Source of the DNA: Forficula auricularia
Taxonomy: Eukaryota; Arthropoda; Insecta; Dermaptera; Forficulidae
Assembly: GCA_024734495.1 (NCBI GenBank)
Contig: JALMQS010000137.1
Span: 682,001-746,000, forward strand
Length of the DNA stretch: 64,000 bases
Direction of reading: 5' to 3'
How positions within the stretch are numbered: the first letter of the stretch is position 1; every line of letters starts with the position of its first letter. Under the pieces are notes generated by a model that saw only the letters and a program-made list of their open reading frames with translations, had not been told where the DNA came from and did no database searches. The position numbers and the translations under genes were made by a program. Of this stretch, positions 10,929 to 22,171 are shown one piece after another.

Positions 10929-10936
10929 CCTTAATG

Positions 10937-11297
10937 CCGGGGTCCTCAAACTCTACAGACAAAATCCGGCCCTTGAAAATTTTTCATCCGACCCGCGGCT
11001 ACTACAGAATTAATTGATATATATTCACTATATTAAATATTAATGCAATATAATAGCGTATTATTAATATAATTTACGTATAATACTATATGATTTTTAG
11101 AGAGTCTGGTGTTTATGCGAGGTGAATCATATTTTAATAAAAGAAAATTAAAAATAATTTTTATTTTTGGAAAATTATTAGTAAAAAAAAATATTTTTTA
11201 CTTTTCTTTTATTAATACCTATGTTATATCCGGCCTGCCCATAGGTTTCAATGTTCACATGTGGCCATATCTCTAAAAAGTTTGAGGACCGCAGCGG
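10937..11297. mobile_element. hAT-type MITE
   Basis: The left end has GGGGTCCTCAAACT and the right end AGTTTGAGGACC. The flanks carry an imperfect 8-bp duplication (CCTTAATG at 10929-10936, CTTTAATG at 11298-11305). Sub-terminal CCGGCC-type sequence (AAATCCGGCCC, ATATCCGGCCTGCCC) is common in hAT MITEs. There is no ORF. Confidence 0.75.
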
Positions 11298-11305
11298 CTT
11301 TAATG

Positions 11306-12418
11306 AATGAAAAATTCTTAATGGGTGTGGCATATACATATAAATTGCAATGTTACTAATTTTCTTCGGGGTTAAGGTTATATATATATTTAATTGTTAG
11401 GATAAATAAACTGAATTTGCTTCTTTCCAGTAATTTATTTTGTTTTTCAAATGGTTATTCCAAATATTTCGAGAGCGTTCTCAGCATCTCTTCCTCAGTG
11501 GAAACCACTCCCCCACCAATGTGCCGACTCCATCAGTTTGTACAAAACAATGATAAAAAGCTCGATCACACAACACACACATACATATATATACAAATTT
11601 AAAATGACACAACATACGGATATACAATTATTTACATCTCTTTATAATAAAGTTCAATGACATTGTTATATTCTTTCATTTAAATACTTATAAGTTCTTA
11701 TTAATTTATGGTTTTAATTATCTGCTCCTATTATTTAACCACTAAAGTAAATTATTAACGGATTTAGCAAGTTTTCTTTTTCTTAAGAACTCAAACGACC
11801 TTTTTTGGGTTCTTTTTGAGAATCCGGACAGGGTCCGGTCACAATTAATCCGGATTATCGACGCTCTACTGTATTTAAAATTTTGATTTTTTGTATAATG
11901 TATCTTTTATGGAGATTTTATACAGAGGCAGCCTTAGAATAATGAAAAAATAAAATAAGAGAAAAGCCATTTTATATAAAATTATTTTGATGTTGATGGC
12001 AAGTAATAAAATGAAAACAAGTATCTACTATTAAATGAGGTTATATACGGACATGTTTACAAGCCTCTTTCAATGACCATTTTAAGTAATTAAATTCTTC
12101 CATTAAGATAAATGAGTCGATGTATATATTTAAAATTTTTGATGACTGTGTGAATTTTAAACTGGACTCAGAGAATATTTCAGAGTGATACAGTCTAATT
12201 GTGTCATTGTTGTGAGTGTTTTTTGTTTTTGCTAGAGTGTGGTCTTGGACAGGTTTGAATGTTAAGAAAAAATATTAAAGGTGTAGTATAAAAGTATATA
12301 GATGTGTGTTAGTATAAAAGTAAATTTATCCTTCTTAATATGTTTTGGGAATAGTTCATTATACAATGATGAGATATTTAATTTAGTTAATTGAGATTTG
12401 ATTGTAAAATATAGTAAT
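11306..12418. other. AT-rich DNA with a pogo-type right end
   Basis: ATCCGGATTATCGACGCTC followed by TACTGTA (ending about 11872) looks like the right end of a pogo/Tigger-like element with its TA target. I find no left end. Two overlapping short frames at 11417-11660 match nothing. The rest is featureless. Confidence 0.4.
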
Positions 12419-12426
12419 TAGAAAAT

Positions 12427-12608
12427 CTTTTTTTTCGCTTTTCGGCCTTTCTAGCAATAAACCAATTTACGATACTAATTATTTATTTTTAAATTTTTCT
12501 CTACCTCTCCCGACGTCAGGTTTTAGCCGGATGCCTCGAGTCCGATTCGAACCCGGGTCCTCTTGGTTAGCAGGCTGACATGCTAACCCCTAGCCTACCC
12601 GACCCCCC
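12427..12608 (-). mobile_element. tRNA-derived SINE
   Basis: On the minus strand a tRNA-like head runs GGTCGGGTAGGCTAGG, GTTAGCATG, then CCCGGGTTCGAATC (a consensus B box). It continues into a body ending in an A-rich tail (T-run at 12427-12435 on the plus strand). TAGAAAAT occurs on both sides (12419-12426 and 12609-12616), a plausible target duplication. It differs in head sequence from the SINEs at 18774 and 35347. Confidence 0.65.
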
Positions 12609-12850
12609 TAGAAAATGTTTAATTTATCATCAGTTAAAATCATATTCTAAAACCAGAGACAAGTTTTTATAATTTTTTTTGAAATTTATTGAAATATCCA
12701 TGTTAAAATGAAAATGAGTTATATGTACAGAGTGACAAATTCCAAATCTTCAACGAAATAGTAGGTATGTATAAATATGGAATTGTATGTTTTTTATTTT
12801 GTATAATTCTATATAATAGAACAAATCTTATAAAATGTTTCGTTTTTCCA

Positions 12851-12897
12851 GTACTACTGAAGATGGTCTACTAGTGGTGACCGAAACTGTCTAGTAT
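12851..12897 (+). ncRNA. hammerhead-ribozyme-like motif E
   Basis: The core is CTGAAGA (12857-12863), one T, stem II GGTC/GACC, GAAAC (12883-12887), TGTC. Stem I is near-perfect: GTACTA (12851-12856) pairs with TAGTAT (12892-12897), six pairs including one wobble. Stem III is reduced to one A-U pair. Predicted cleavage follows C12891 (GUC). The three-way arrangement is what a type I hammerhead needs, but the very short stem III suggests activity only as a dimer or when stabilised. Confidence 0.6.
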
Positions 12898-14974
12898 ATC
12901 TATGAAATAAATAGTGTTAATTAAATGAAATTACTCTATTTGTTTAATTTGTATGACTAAATAAACCCTAAAATTTATAAAATTAAGTAATTCAAGTTCA
13001 CGATTATTCACGCCAAGCTATTGTGAACCTAGCTTAATTATTTTTTAATTATTTTATTCATAATTTTAATGAGAATCTAATTGTATATAAGTGTGAAAAT
13101 TCTTATTGATACTTTTCCCGTTTATATTAATTTATAGGCCCTTTAGGCAAAGGAGAAATTCTCTGAAATTCTGAAATCAACGGTTTAGAGATTATTGACG
13201 GAATTTATTATATTTATGTATTTATTATTTTCTGCTTTCCATTGAATATTTATTTAAATTTAGAACATGTGATTTAACTTAGCCTTCTTCATTTATTATT
13301 CTTGTCTTAAGCAGTTGTTATGTTTCATGTTTCGGCACAAAAACGAATAAGTTTTCCAAGAGAAAAGCTATTGAAATTTAGTTTTAATTAATTTACCTTG
13401 TATTTGTATAACAATACAATAATCTAATATTCCCTGGATTTTCATTTTGTCAAATAACCCCATCAATATAAATTATCTATGAAAAATGCCTTGAGTTTAA
13501 ATTTTAGTTTCTACTCGTATTTTCCGCCTTATGTCCTATGTAACATTTCAAAGACTAAATCAAAGAGGATGAGAATCTTTGGACTAAATAACATGGGGTG
13601 TGTGTGGTGGTTAAAATTTCTAAATAAAAAATTTCACAATATAAAGTAAAAATAGTTTTCTACTTTTTAGTGAATTTTGAAATAAAATGTCTTGTTTTTA
13701 AAAAGTTAATTTAATATTTTTTTTTCAAAAATAATAATTTTCAGAGACTTGTAGCATAGCCATACTGAAATCAATCAATTAAGAACATTAAAATATAATT
13801 TATGCTATGAGTAAATCTGTCGTTTCAAATACCTTCCCTCTAGTTGGACATTTATGACAGCATTTGGCCTAATTAGCTGGCTTTTCACTTCAATTGATCT
13901 TTAATTGCGCATACATTTCACAAATTATTCACTTTAAATTAAAATCACAAATCTGGTCATTTTAATTTAAATTACAGTGGTTCTAGTTGAAATGGAAATA
14001 CGATCATAATTGGATTATTTATGTATTAATTTTTCTATTTATCGAATCTCTAAATAAATTAATTTCTCTTGTTGGCTATTCCATTAGGTACCCTTTTTTG
14101 TTATTGATAAAACAATATTGAGAAATTAATTTTGTTTGGTATCATATCAAAAATAAATTTTAATTTTATAGGTAGTAGTTTTGATATGATTTTTATTGAA
14201 CATAAATAGAATATAGCGACATATATTTTATTCCCAGATAGCAGACTCGCTCTAGAAGATGTACCTATTATTAAGCTCTTATTGTCTTTAAGATGTCTAG
14301 AAGATCTTCTACTGTCTAGAATACATGTTCTTGACCAAGTGTGCTAACAGGGTTTGACAGCATTTGGCCTATATCGAGATAGGTGAGTTCACGATTGTCC
14401 AAAATAAAAAAAAAATTTAAATAAAACTCTCTTAGTTTTCGAGTTATGGGCATTTTTTTGAAAACGGTGAAAATCGCTACCCTGCTCTAAATATTTGAAT
14501 GCTGTGGCTACGAATTTTCATATTTTATAATTCCTATTTTTGTTATGGAATCCTGAATAATACTACCATCGATCACAAAACAGAAAATAACTAAGAGTAT
14601 TATACTTTTTGAGAAAAAAAATATTTTTGTCAGATTCATGTGTCAAAAAATTTTAATCAACTAACTTTGACTCTTGATATCTTAAAAAAAAATGTGTCAA
14701 ACAATAATGGCAAATTATCTAAAAAATTGACGCATTTAATCAAGATTTCAAAATGGTATAAAACATTCCACTTTAAAAAAAAAAAAAAAATAATAATATT
14801 TGCGTTTTTATGCGAAAGAAACTAATTTCAAAACACAATTCGTAATTGGCTAAAGGGTAGAATTTAACATGAAAACTAATTTAATTTATTAAAATATTTT
14901 TATTCAATTAATGATTTTTGAAAAAAATCTTAAATAGTTGAATAAAATATTTATTTATTTATTTATTCAATTAA
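12898..14974. other. AT-rich DNA without a recognisable gene
   Basis: No coding, RNA or TIR structure stands out over 2 kb. A GACAGCATTTGGCCTA motif occurs at about 13857 and 14356, which may be the edges of an old element, but no inverted ends or duplication are visible. Confidence 0.35.
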
Positions 14975-15203
14975 AGTAAATGTTCAAAATGTCCGCCACG
15001 AGCACGAATGCACATTTTACATCGTCTAAGAAAGGACCGCCTCACACGAGTCTTGCATTTCTTCGACAATTTATTTCTTCTTTTGCTTCAGAGATTCTTT
15101 GTTTAAGTTGGGCTAGGTTATCTATTCGCTTTTAATAAACTTTTTCTTTTACTCGTGAGGCGGTCCTTTCTTAGACGATGTAAAATGTGCATTCGTGCTG
15201 TGA
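14975..15203. repeat. fold-back of a transposase C-terminus
   Basis: ACGAATGCACATTTTACATC with its continuation to the CTCACACGAG at 15050 is repeated inverted at 15154-15202 with almost no change. Read on the minus strand, 15140-14975 encodes LAQLKQRISEAKEEI, then after a frame slip CKMCIRARGGHFEHLL and a stop. That ending is the C-terminus of insect IS630/Tc1-type DDE transposases. It is an inverted duplication of the last codons of a dead copy. Confidence 0.6.
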
Positions 15204-15249
15204 TTAGATTTTATGCTCTCTAATTTATCAACATCTAGTTCAAAACCAA

Positions 15250-15420
15250 CTCTCTACCTTTAGAACTAATTCATTGCAAGGATTTCAAATACAAGTCACA
15301 ACCTGTTTCACTATTAAAGATTAATTTCCAAGTTTCTATTATTCTAGGAATAGCATTTTCTTCCAAAACGACACTCAAACAAATACGTTACAGAGAAAGA
15401 GAATATTCATTTGGACTTCA
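15250..15420. repeat. dispersed repeat (partner at 62384-62555)
   Basis: AAATACAAGT, TTTCTATTATTCTAG, AAACGA and GAGAATATTCA occur in the same order and spacing at 62384-62555, where the AGAGAAAGAG tract has become a longer GA microsatellite. The class is unknown. Confidence 0.5.
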
Positions 15421-15699
15421 CTAAAATACAGACATACATGTAAAAATTGAATTAATGCTGCTCTAACTGGTTAGCATATCGATTTCGAATTCATTTTTCT
15501 TCTATTTCATTTTTATTTTTTATCATATCCAGAAATTCACTAAAATTTTGTTAACAATTCAGGATGTACTTAATATTTTTTTTCCAAATAACCTAAACAA
15601 AATGACAAACTGGCCGTAACATCTGAACCATATCTTTAGAGATCTAGTCAAAATTGGATACGAGATATGGTAAGCCTACCTATAGCTGTATAACTATAT

Positions 15700-16073
15700 C
15701 AGTGGTTCTTAACCTATAGGTCGTGACCCGAATTTGGATCGCGAAGCATATTCTTTGGGTCGTACAGAGTCGTCAATATTTTACCTATTATATTTATTTA
15801 CAATAAGCTTAAAAATATATTTGATTTATTCAATACTATTAAAAGTGAAAATATGAAAAACAAGTGCTTTTAAATTTTCATCGGAATAAAAAGTACCTTT
15901 GCTTATCTTAATTGTTTAAAAAAAATAAAAAAAAGTCACTTTGTAAAATTGAAGTAAAGTGCTTAAGTATAGTCTAAAAAACGATAATAATTTAAAAAAA
16001 ATTATCTTTTTTTAGGGGGTCTCGACAAGAACATATTTCTCAAATTAGGGTCGCGGGTGAAAAAGGTTAACTG
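15700..16073. mobile_element. hAT-type MITE
   Basis: The left end is CAGTGGTTCTTAACC and the right end GGTTAACTG. The duplication is AACTATAT (15692-15699) and TACTATAT (16074-16081), 7 of 8 matching. Sub-terminal GGTCGTGACCCG and GGGTCGCGGGTG are complementary in part. No ORF. Confidence 0.75.
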
Positions 16074-16297
16074 TACTATATTGTCAGCATCTGTTATTCC
16101 TGCCTTTTTAGATTCAAGTCTCCGAAATTTAAAAAATTCACGACTAAAAAATAAAAAATTTTTTTTTTTTTTTTTATTATCCATCGATTTATATTTTTCT
16201 TAAAAGTTTTTACCCTACTATGATATGATTGAACAATGTTAATAAAATCACAACTTTGTAATAAAGTTTAGTTCGAACTCCTTCCCTATCTCTATGG

Positions 16298-16706
16298 CAG
16301 TGATCTCCAAACTTTTTTGACCTCGTACCCTTATGACGAAAATAATCATAAATTGTACCCCCTGTGTGTCCGTGTGTGTCAAAAAATGATATTTTTTTCA
16401 GGAAATTAACTGAAAAAATGCAGAAAATCAAGTTATTTTTTAATTATTTATTAAAGATAAGAGTAAATAAATATTTATGAGATATTAATTTACTATGAGT
16501 TAGTTTTTAAATTAATATTTCATAAAATATTTATTTACTTTTATCATCATTAAAGACGTTTCACCTTGCACCAACACCAAAATCTCTATTAATTATTTAT
16601 TTATTTATTATAAATGAAACAATATATATATGCAATTAATAAATTACAAGAGGACATAAAGTATTTTTAACCTCTCGGTACGCGTACCCAACTTTGGAGA
16701 TCACTG
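16298..16706. mobile_element. hAT-type MITE with perfect 8-bp duplication
   Basis: It runs from CAGTGATCTCCAAAC to TTTGGAGATCACTG, flanked by CTCTATGG at 16290-16297 and 16707-16714. Inside, 16528-16600 (ATTAAAGACGTTTCACC, TTGCACCAACACC) also occurs at 19915-19985, so an older repeat was either captured or shared. Confidence 0.88.
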
Positions 16707-16799
16707 CTCTATGGAACGGATAAGAAATACTTTATTTTATTATATAGAATTAATGAAGATAATATGCTTTTTTAATACCTATTGCCCTATTTTGATTTT

Positions 16800-16848
16800 G
16801 ATTTTCTTTGGTCCTTCTAAAAAGGCTATGCACCTCATTGAGAACTAC
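16800..16848. mobile_element. solo hAT right end
   Basis: AAGGCTATGCACCTCATTG then AGAACTACTG ends like an inverted CAGTAGTTCTC hAT terminus. No left end or 8-bp duplicate was found. A 30-base A-run follows at 16909-16938. Confidence 0.5.
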
Positions 16849-16905
16849 TGAATTAGAATAACATTAAAAACCACCCTACACCCTACTTTAAATTATTAGT
16901 TGTTA

Positions 16906-16939
<34 letters not shown>

Positions 16940-17109
16940 AAGCTTGTCTACCGGACCCTATACATATAATTTGATAAATAAATATTTAAACAGTTTTCAA
17001 ATAATTTTGATATTTAATTTCTCAAAGATCTGTAAATGTTTTAATATTTACCTAACTACAATAGTACATACAAATATAATTTTTAAAATAAATGACACAA
17101 CGAAAGCAA

Positions 17110-17985
17110 ATAAACTGCAACGGATCGTTGCTAAACTTTATCCAAATTCATTTGAAATATTAATATGTTTATTCCTTTATTATTAATCAGATATCACTTT
17201 CTATTTGCAGTCCATGTTGACTTAAATTCAAAAATAGCGATTGATTTTCATCTATTACTTGAGGAATAACAATTCTACATTAGATTTTTGACCCTTTCAA
17301 TCGCTATTTTTGATTTTAACTCGATTCCTCCATGTCTTCAGCAATGGTAACGGATAAGAAAACAACGCAGTTGCTATGGTTACTTATAAAATTTCCTCCC
17401 AAATTTTTAGCATTTCACAGCGAGAAGCCTAACCATTCTTACTTAAGTTAGGTTGAATGAGCTATATTAAAACGATCAAATGAATAAATTTTAAGGAATT
17501 TAAAATAAACAATTAAAAAAGTACTATATTACCCTAGAGTAAAGTACTTTAAAATATAATTTTACTAAAAACTTTATTTAACCTTTTTTGTGGTCCCCAA
17601 TGTACTTAATTAGGATATTAAATTCCATCAAAATTGGTTAAGTCATTTTCAAGATATTTAGAAAAAAACTAAAAAAGTACTGAAATAAAGTATTAATGTT
17701 TGTGGACCGATATGTACCAAAAACTAATTTTGTTAAAATACTGGTAGATTTTCAATTTCAATTCAATCGGTGCAACGGTGTGGAAAAATTTGTGGACGAA
17801 AAAAACGATAACATACATACATCCATCCCCACGCACTTCCAAAAAAATGGCACTTTTTGGCCTCTCGACGAGATCCCAGGTAATTTTTGGCAAAGCCGTC
17901 ACGTGTTAAAATTCAACCTAATTGAATACTTCAATTTGTGACCTTAATTGAGTCCATGGGCTTCGCATTGGATAAAGTAAAAAAC
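17110..17985 (+). repeat. copy of the hAT/119-bp family, internally deleted
   Basis: The right part (17335-17985) is closely similar to 7660-8390: GGATAAGAAAACAACGCAG, the AAAAAAGTACT region, ATCGGTGCAACGGTGTGG, TTGGCCTCTCGACGAGA, GCATTGGATAAAGTAAAAAA. Only about two 119-bp monomers remain and they are head to head (minus at 17220-17290, plus at 17300-17345). The hAT right terminus is lost. The open frames over 17693-17941 are accidental. Confidence 0.8.
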
Positions 17986-18760
17986 TCTTTGAAAGAATAA
18001 AGAATATGTCGATTGAATATGCATTACATCTTTGAATAATACAATGAATAAATCGGTAAAGGAAAGATTAGATTCCCAGTATAAATCATAGAAGAAATAA
18101 AACCACATGGGACAAATGCAGAGTGGGATTTCCAAATGGAAAAAATCTGAAATAAACCTGAAGAGGGTGTAGAATTTATTTTTTAAAAAAACCTACACGT
18201 CCTATAATAAAATGAAACAAATATTATGTATTATTTGTTTATCCCATCTTTATTACAAACACAATTCTCAATAATATGATTCAATTATATATATAAATTT
18301 AATATAAATAAATATTCATTTTATAAACAGAATTTAATAACGTTTTATTTAATTTGTATAAATATGAACAAATATTAAATGTATTTAGTATTTATAATGA
18401 AAATTCAAAATTAATAAAATTGATTCAGCCTGCGAAAAGTTAATTGAATTTTTTTTCTATTGATCTTTTAATTTAGCTTTAACAAATATATGAAATTGAA
18501 TTTATGATTACTTATTTATGAAATGGACAGTCATTGATCGGAAATATACTCTTTTTTAATTTCTACTCACTACTTATGCATATTGTCATCCAGTTTTTCT
18601 TTAGTGGCAAGGTATTGCATTGTTAGAGCAGACATTTGTATTATTTATTGTTCTAATTTATTTTCATAATAAAAAAATGAGGTTGTCCTAACCTTGATGA
18701 AAATTAAATAGATAAGAAATTTATTTGTTGGAAACTATTGTTCTAAAGGTTTGACCTTCA
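17986..18760. other. no recognisable gene
   Basis: AT-rich DNA with no repeat structure I can resolve apart from AAAATGAGGTTGTCC near 18676, a motif also seen near 2125, 3105 and 61830. Confidence 0.3.
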
Positions 18761-18773
18761 TGTATATGAGTAT

Positions 18774-18994
18774 CATCATCATCATCAGCCTGTCGATATC
18801 GACAATCCACTGCTGAATATAGGCCTCTTCCATCAAATGGAAGGGGGTTGGCATTAAGTCACCACGCTTGCCAGACGGATTGGTGACTAGGAATCAGATT
18901 ATAGCCGGTCAAATATCAATGCAGGGACTCGGACTCGAACCCGGGACTCCTGCTTAGAATGCTAGTGTCTTAAGCTCTCGGCTAATCCGATTCC
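18774..18994 (-). mobile_element. tRNA-derived SINE with RTE-type 3' tail
   Basis: A perfect 13-bp duplication, TGTATATGAGTAT, flanks it (18761-18773 and 18995-19007). On the minus strand the head is GGAATCGGATTAGCCGAGAG (A box) and CCCGGGTTCGAGTCC (B box), a leucine-tRNA-like promoter. The 3' end, GAGGCCTATATTCAGCAGTGG then GATGATGATGAT, is the typical last-codon and short-repeat tail of RTE retrotransposons. The inference is a SINE mobilised by an RTE LINE. RTE tails also occur at 24051-24125 and 63648-64000, but of a different subfamily. Confidence 0.88.
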
Positions 18995-19479
18995 TGTATA
19001 TGAGTATACTATATGTTATTTGCATCAAGCAGATTTCTTTTTATGAATCAATAACTCTGCAACACTCGGTAAAACAAAATATTTTCAATTATTTTCATAG
19101 TCTTGAATAGAAAGCGATATCCTTCTTTGCACCTTACTATACAACCTTTCGTTTAAAAGTTAAACCGGACCATATAATTGGTGTCACTACAATGCCCGTC
19201 TCTTTGCCCTTTTTTATTAGAGCAATGTAGCTCGCAAACTAGATAAAACCTTAAAATTTTAAGTGAGATCCCGTTAGGGCCACTGATGACCAGTTAATTT
19301 CTCTACTGAACAGTCAGTCTGTTACTACTTGAGATTATAGTCTTCTGCCCCCTATGATTAAATCAATTATAAATTTTGTCAAGTCCTAATGTCCTAGAGT
19401 TGTGCAAAATTTTATTTAGTTCTCACAAGCAGAGATTAGGTGAGGTAGAGAGAGGTCATACCATCCTTGTTAAGGTTTT

Positions 19480-19800
19480 GACCAGGTTTCCTTAACAACT
19501 TATGGCAAATGCCTGGATGGCTAATGCTTCGCTTGCTCCTGGTATCGGGTTTTTGCGTGGAATTTTTAAATTACTTTTTGTCTTTTGATGGAAATCTATG
19601 GTCATGTTATTTGTTAATGAGCATACATTTCTATTTTTTTTTTTTACTTTTTTATTATTTGTTAAATTGTTTTAATTAATTTGTATTGATGTCTATTAAT
19701 GTATTGTAGCTAGATTGTATTGATGTTTGGAGGACCTAGCCACCGAGGACTTGTGCCTCTAAGCAGGTCGAGAAATAAAGATTTATTTATTTATTTATTT
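19480..19800 (+). mobile_element. possible LINE 3' end
   Basis: A moderately GC-rich stretch ends AGGTCGAGAAATAAAG then (ATTT)n, the kind of polyadenylation-signal plus short-repeat ending seen in several LINE groups. No coding similarity is recognised, so the call rests on the ending only. Just downstream at about 19806, GAAGATGGGTTGATAGTCC then GAAATAT is a decayed hammerhead-like core of family H. Confidence 0.35.
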
Positions 19801-19999
19801 ACTTCATGAAGATGGGTTGATAGTCCGAAATATATATATTGAAAAAATTTACTCCTTTGATTTTTTTAATTTTTAAAGTGAAACAAGTGACCTAGAAAAC
19901 TAGCTCATAGTATTCATATTTATTTACTTTTATCTTTATTAAAGATGTTTCACCTTGCACCAACACCAGGATCTCTATTAATTACTATTTGTATATTAA

Positions 20000-20793
20000 C
20001 CTTCCGATAGGCGCGCCTCCTAGACTACCATTGACGGTCACGCGTATTTCGCAGATTACGATATCCTATCAACAAGAATTTTACCTTTTAAAACATCAAA
20101 ATATTGTAAGATAAAGTAATGTTTAATAAAGTTCATGGTTATTCAATAAAAAAGCGAAGTGATTATTTAAAAAAATGTATTTCAAAATTTATAAAAAGAA
20201 TAAAAATAAACTTGTGTAAAAATTATAAAATTATTCTGAAGATGAAATACAATCTTTGCACATACAATTCTATTTAATTTCAGTATTCGTTCTAATCAAG
20301 TGTAAATTCACTTTACATTGTAAATTAATAAAGTAAAGGGAGTGTAGTTTCACAGTGAATGAAATAAAACTCAAAGATGCTTATACAAACTCAATATGAT
20401 TCGGATTATTAGTCCATCATCATGAGTATACAGATTAAAAACTGAAACTATACTCCCTTTACTTTATTAATTAATATCATGTTTTACCTAAAACTACACC
20501 ACTTTCCCTAAGTAAAATTTACATTGTAGTTTAAATTACTAATGAATTACAATTCATATAAAATAAAAAAATTTAAAAAACTTACATGGATGGGCGCGCC
20601 TATTTCTGGAGTACAAAACACGTGTTTTTTTGTTCTTGCGTTCACCGTAGAAAGTTGAGGCTAGTACTGAGGTATGGTGGGCTCAAGAAAAGAGGGTAGA
20701 AAAGACGGCGGCTTCCAAGAACAAATAAGTTTCAAGATAATGAAAGAAAAAATTTAGTTGCGTATTTGATAGATACGCGCGCCTATCGGAAGG
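20000..20793. mobile_element. piggyBac-like non-autonomous element
   Basis: Both edges abut TTAA (19996-19999 and 20794-20797), the piggyBac target duplication. The inverted ends are CCTTCCGATAGGCGCGC on both sides. A GGGCGCGCCTATTTC block at 20591 is an internal repeat of the terminal motif. Inside, 20325-20475 is a second inverted repeat (AAAGTAAAGGGAGTG with its complement) around CTCATGATGATGG and ATCCGAATC, possibly a nested decayed hammerhead fold-back. No transposase ORF. Confidence 0.8.
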
Positions 20794-21087
20794 TTAATAG
20801 TGATAGTAAAGAAAAGAGAGCAATTTGAAAATATCAATTTATTACAAAGTTTAATTATTTTTTACTGCATTTAGAAAAAAATTCATAACTTTAATGATTA
20901 AACTATTCTCAAACCCCTCCCAATCAATCACAAACCCAAGGGTCGAAAACAATTTTTCTTCTTTGCCCCGGGACGCAGAATACTTTAAAATACAGTCAGG
21001 CCACTACAGAGCTGATAAAAATGAACGAGCAGGAGATTAAAGAAATTCCATAATTCATATAGACATTAGGTATTAGTTTGGGTTCAG

Positions 21088-21182
21088 GGATCAGTAGCTT
21101 AGTGGATATAGGAGCTAAAGCTCGTATGACAAAGCATTGCAGTACACATGCAAAGATCCCAGGTTCGAATCCTCACTGATCC
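21088..21182 (+). tRNA. tRNA-like locus (probable pseudogene or tRNA-derived repeat)
   Basis: A perfect 7-bp acceptor-like stem (GGATCAG 21088-21094, CTGATCC 21176-21182) encloses an A-box-like TAGCTTAGTGG, a consensus B box GGTTCGAATCC, and a 5-bp hairpin TTGCA/TGCAA with a seven-base loop. TTTT follows directly (21183-21186), as at RNA polymerase III terminators. The T stem has two mismatches, the D-to-anticodon region is too long, and no anticodon arm is convincing, so amino-acid identity cannot be given. At 95 bases it exceeds a normal tRNA. Confidence 0.45.
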
Positions 21183-21359
21183 TTTTGTCTATAATATAAA
21201 TTTTTTTTCTTCATTCGTTAATTTAATTTATTTAATGATTAATTAAAAAAAAATATTATAATATTTCTAAATTAGAAATTCCAATTTATTAAAAAATATT
21301 TAAATTAATAATATAAAAGTGAATATTTTGAAAGCATGTTGGCTAAGCTATAGATTTGG

Positions 21360-22165
21360 GCTCAGTATTTAGGGTGAGTTGGCACGGTGGCAGGCAGCAT
21401 CTCAAAAAGACGCTTTTATTAAGTAGTAAATTGGCTGATGTCTGTTTGGGTAGCGAAGGACATAAAGTTCCTGAGTGACAATGCTAATGTATCTACATTG
21501 TGTGCACAATGCTGGATAGGATATACATTGGCGCAATGCGCCAGGAACGTGCGCTTCAAGTGCACACCCACCCAGCCGCCCAGCTTGTCCTCGCGCAGAC
21601 TGATCCCTCGGGAACCTGAAGGGGACTTAGGTTAACGGTTAACAGTCCATAAATAAACAGGTGTGCAAAACACCAAGTCCATTGTGCATCTAGGCTAATT
21701 ACTAGATTTGTTTCAAGTTACATCATTTCCTAAAACCAGCCACCACTTTGTTTTTCGACCCGGCTATTATCAACAGGCGAAATTTATAATTTTTCCGTTG
21801 TTTTATGAGGCAAAATATATGAATGGATGGGATAATGTTTGTATCTCTCTCTCTCTCACTCGGTCGCTATTTAATATGAAGCCCAACTTTAGTTTAAAGC
21901 TGATAGATCCAAGTGGAAAACAAGAAGCACCGCCGTGTTTGTGTCATTTTCAAACCTAAATTAAAATATTTCTATTTGTTATCTATTATCAGGGTTAAGG
22001 AAGCGGTAGGGCAAAGTAACTTTTGGTCTCTTATCATTCCGACTCGGTGATAAGAAAGACGACAAACCACTCTCTCTCACTCTTGAGCTCGACTTTACCT
22101 TAAATCGAATATGCCATAAAAACAGCTAAAAAAATCATTTTTTTCTGTATGTGGCAAAAATGTAT
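21360..22165. other. GC-richer stretch of unknown nature
   Basis: Bases 21360-21640 are clearly less AT-rich than their surroundings and open on the plus strand at 21438-21635; the translation matches no family I know. 21708-21959 is a second short frame. I cannot tell whether these are exons, decayed genes or chance. Confidence 0.3.
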
Positions 22166-22171
22166 AAATTA

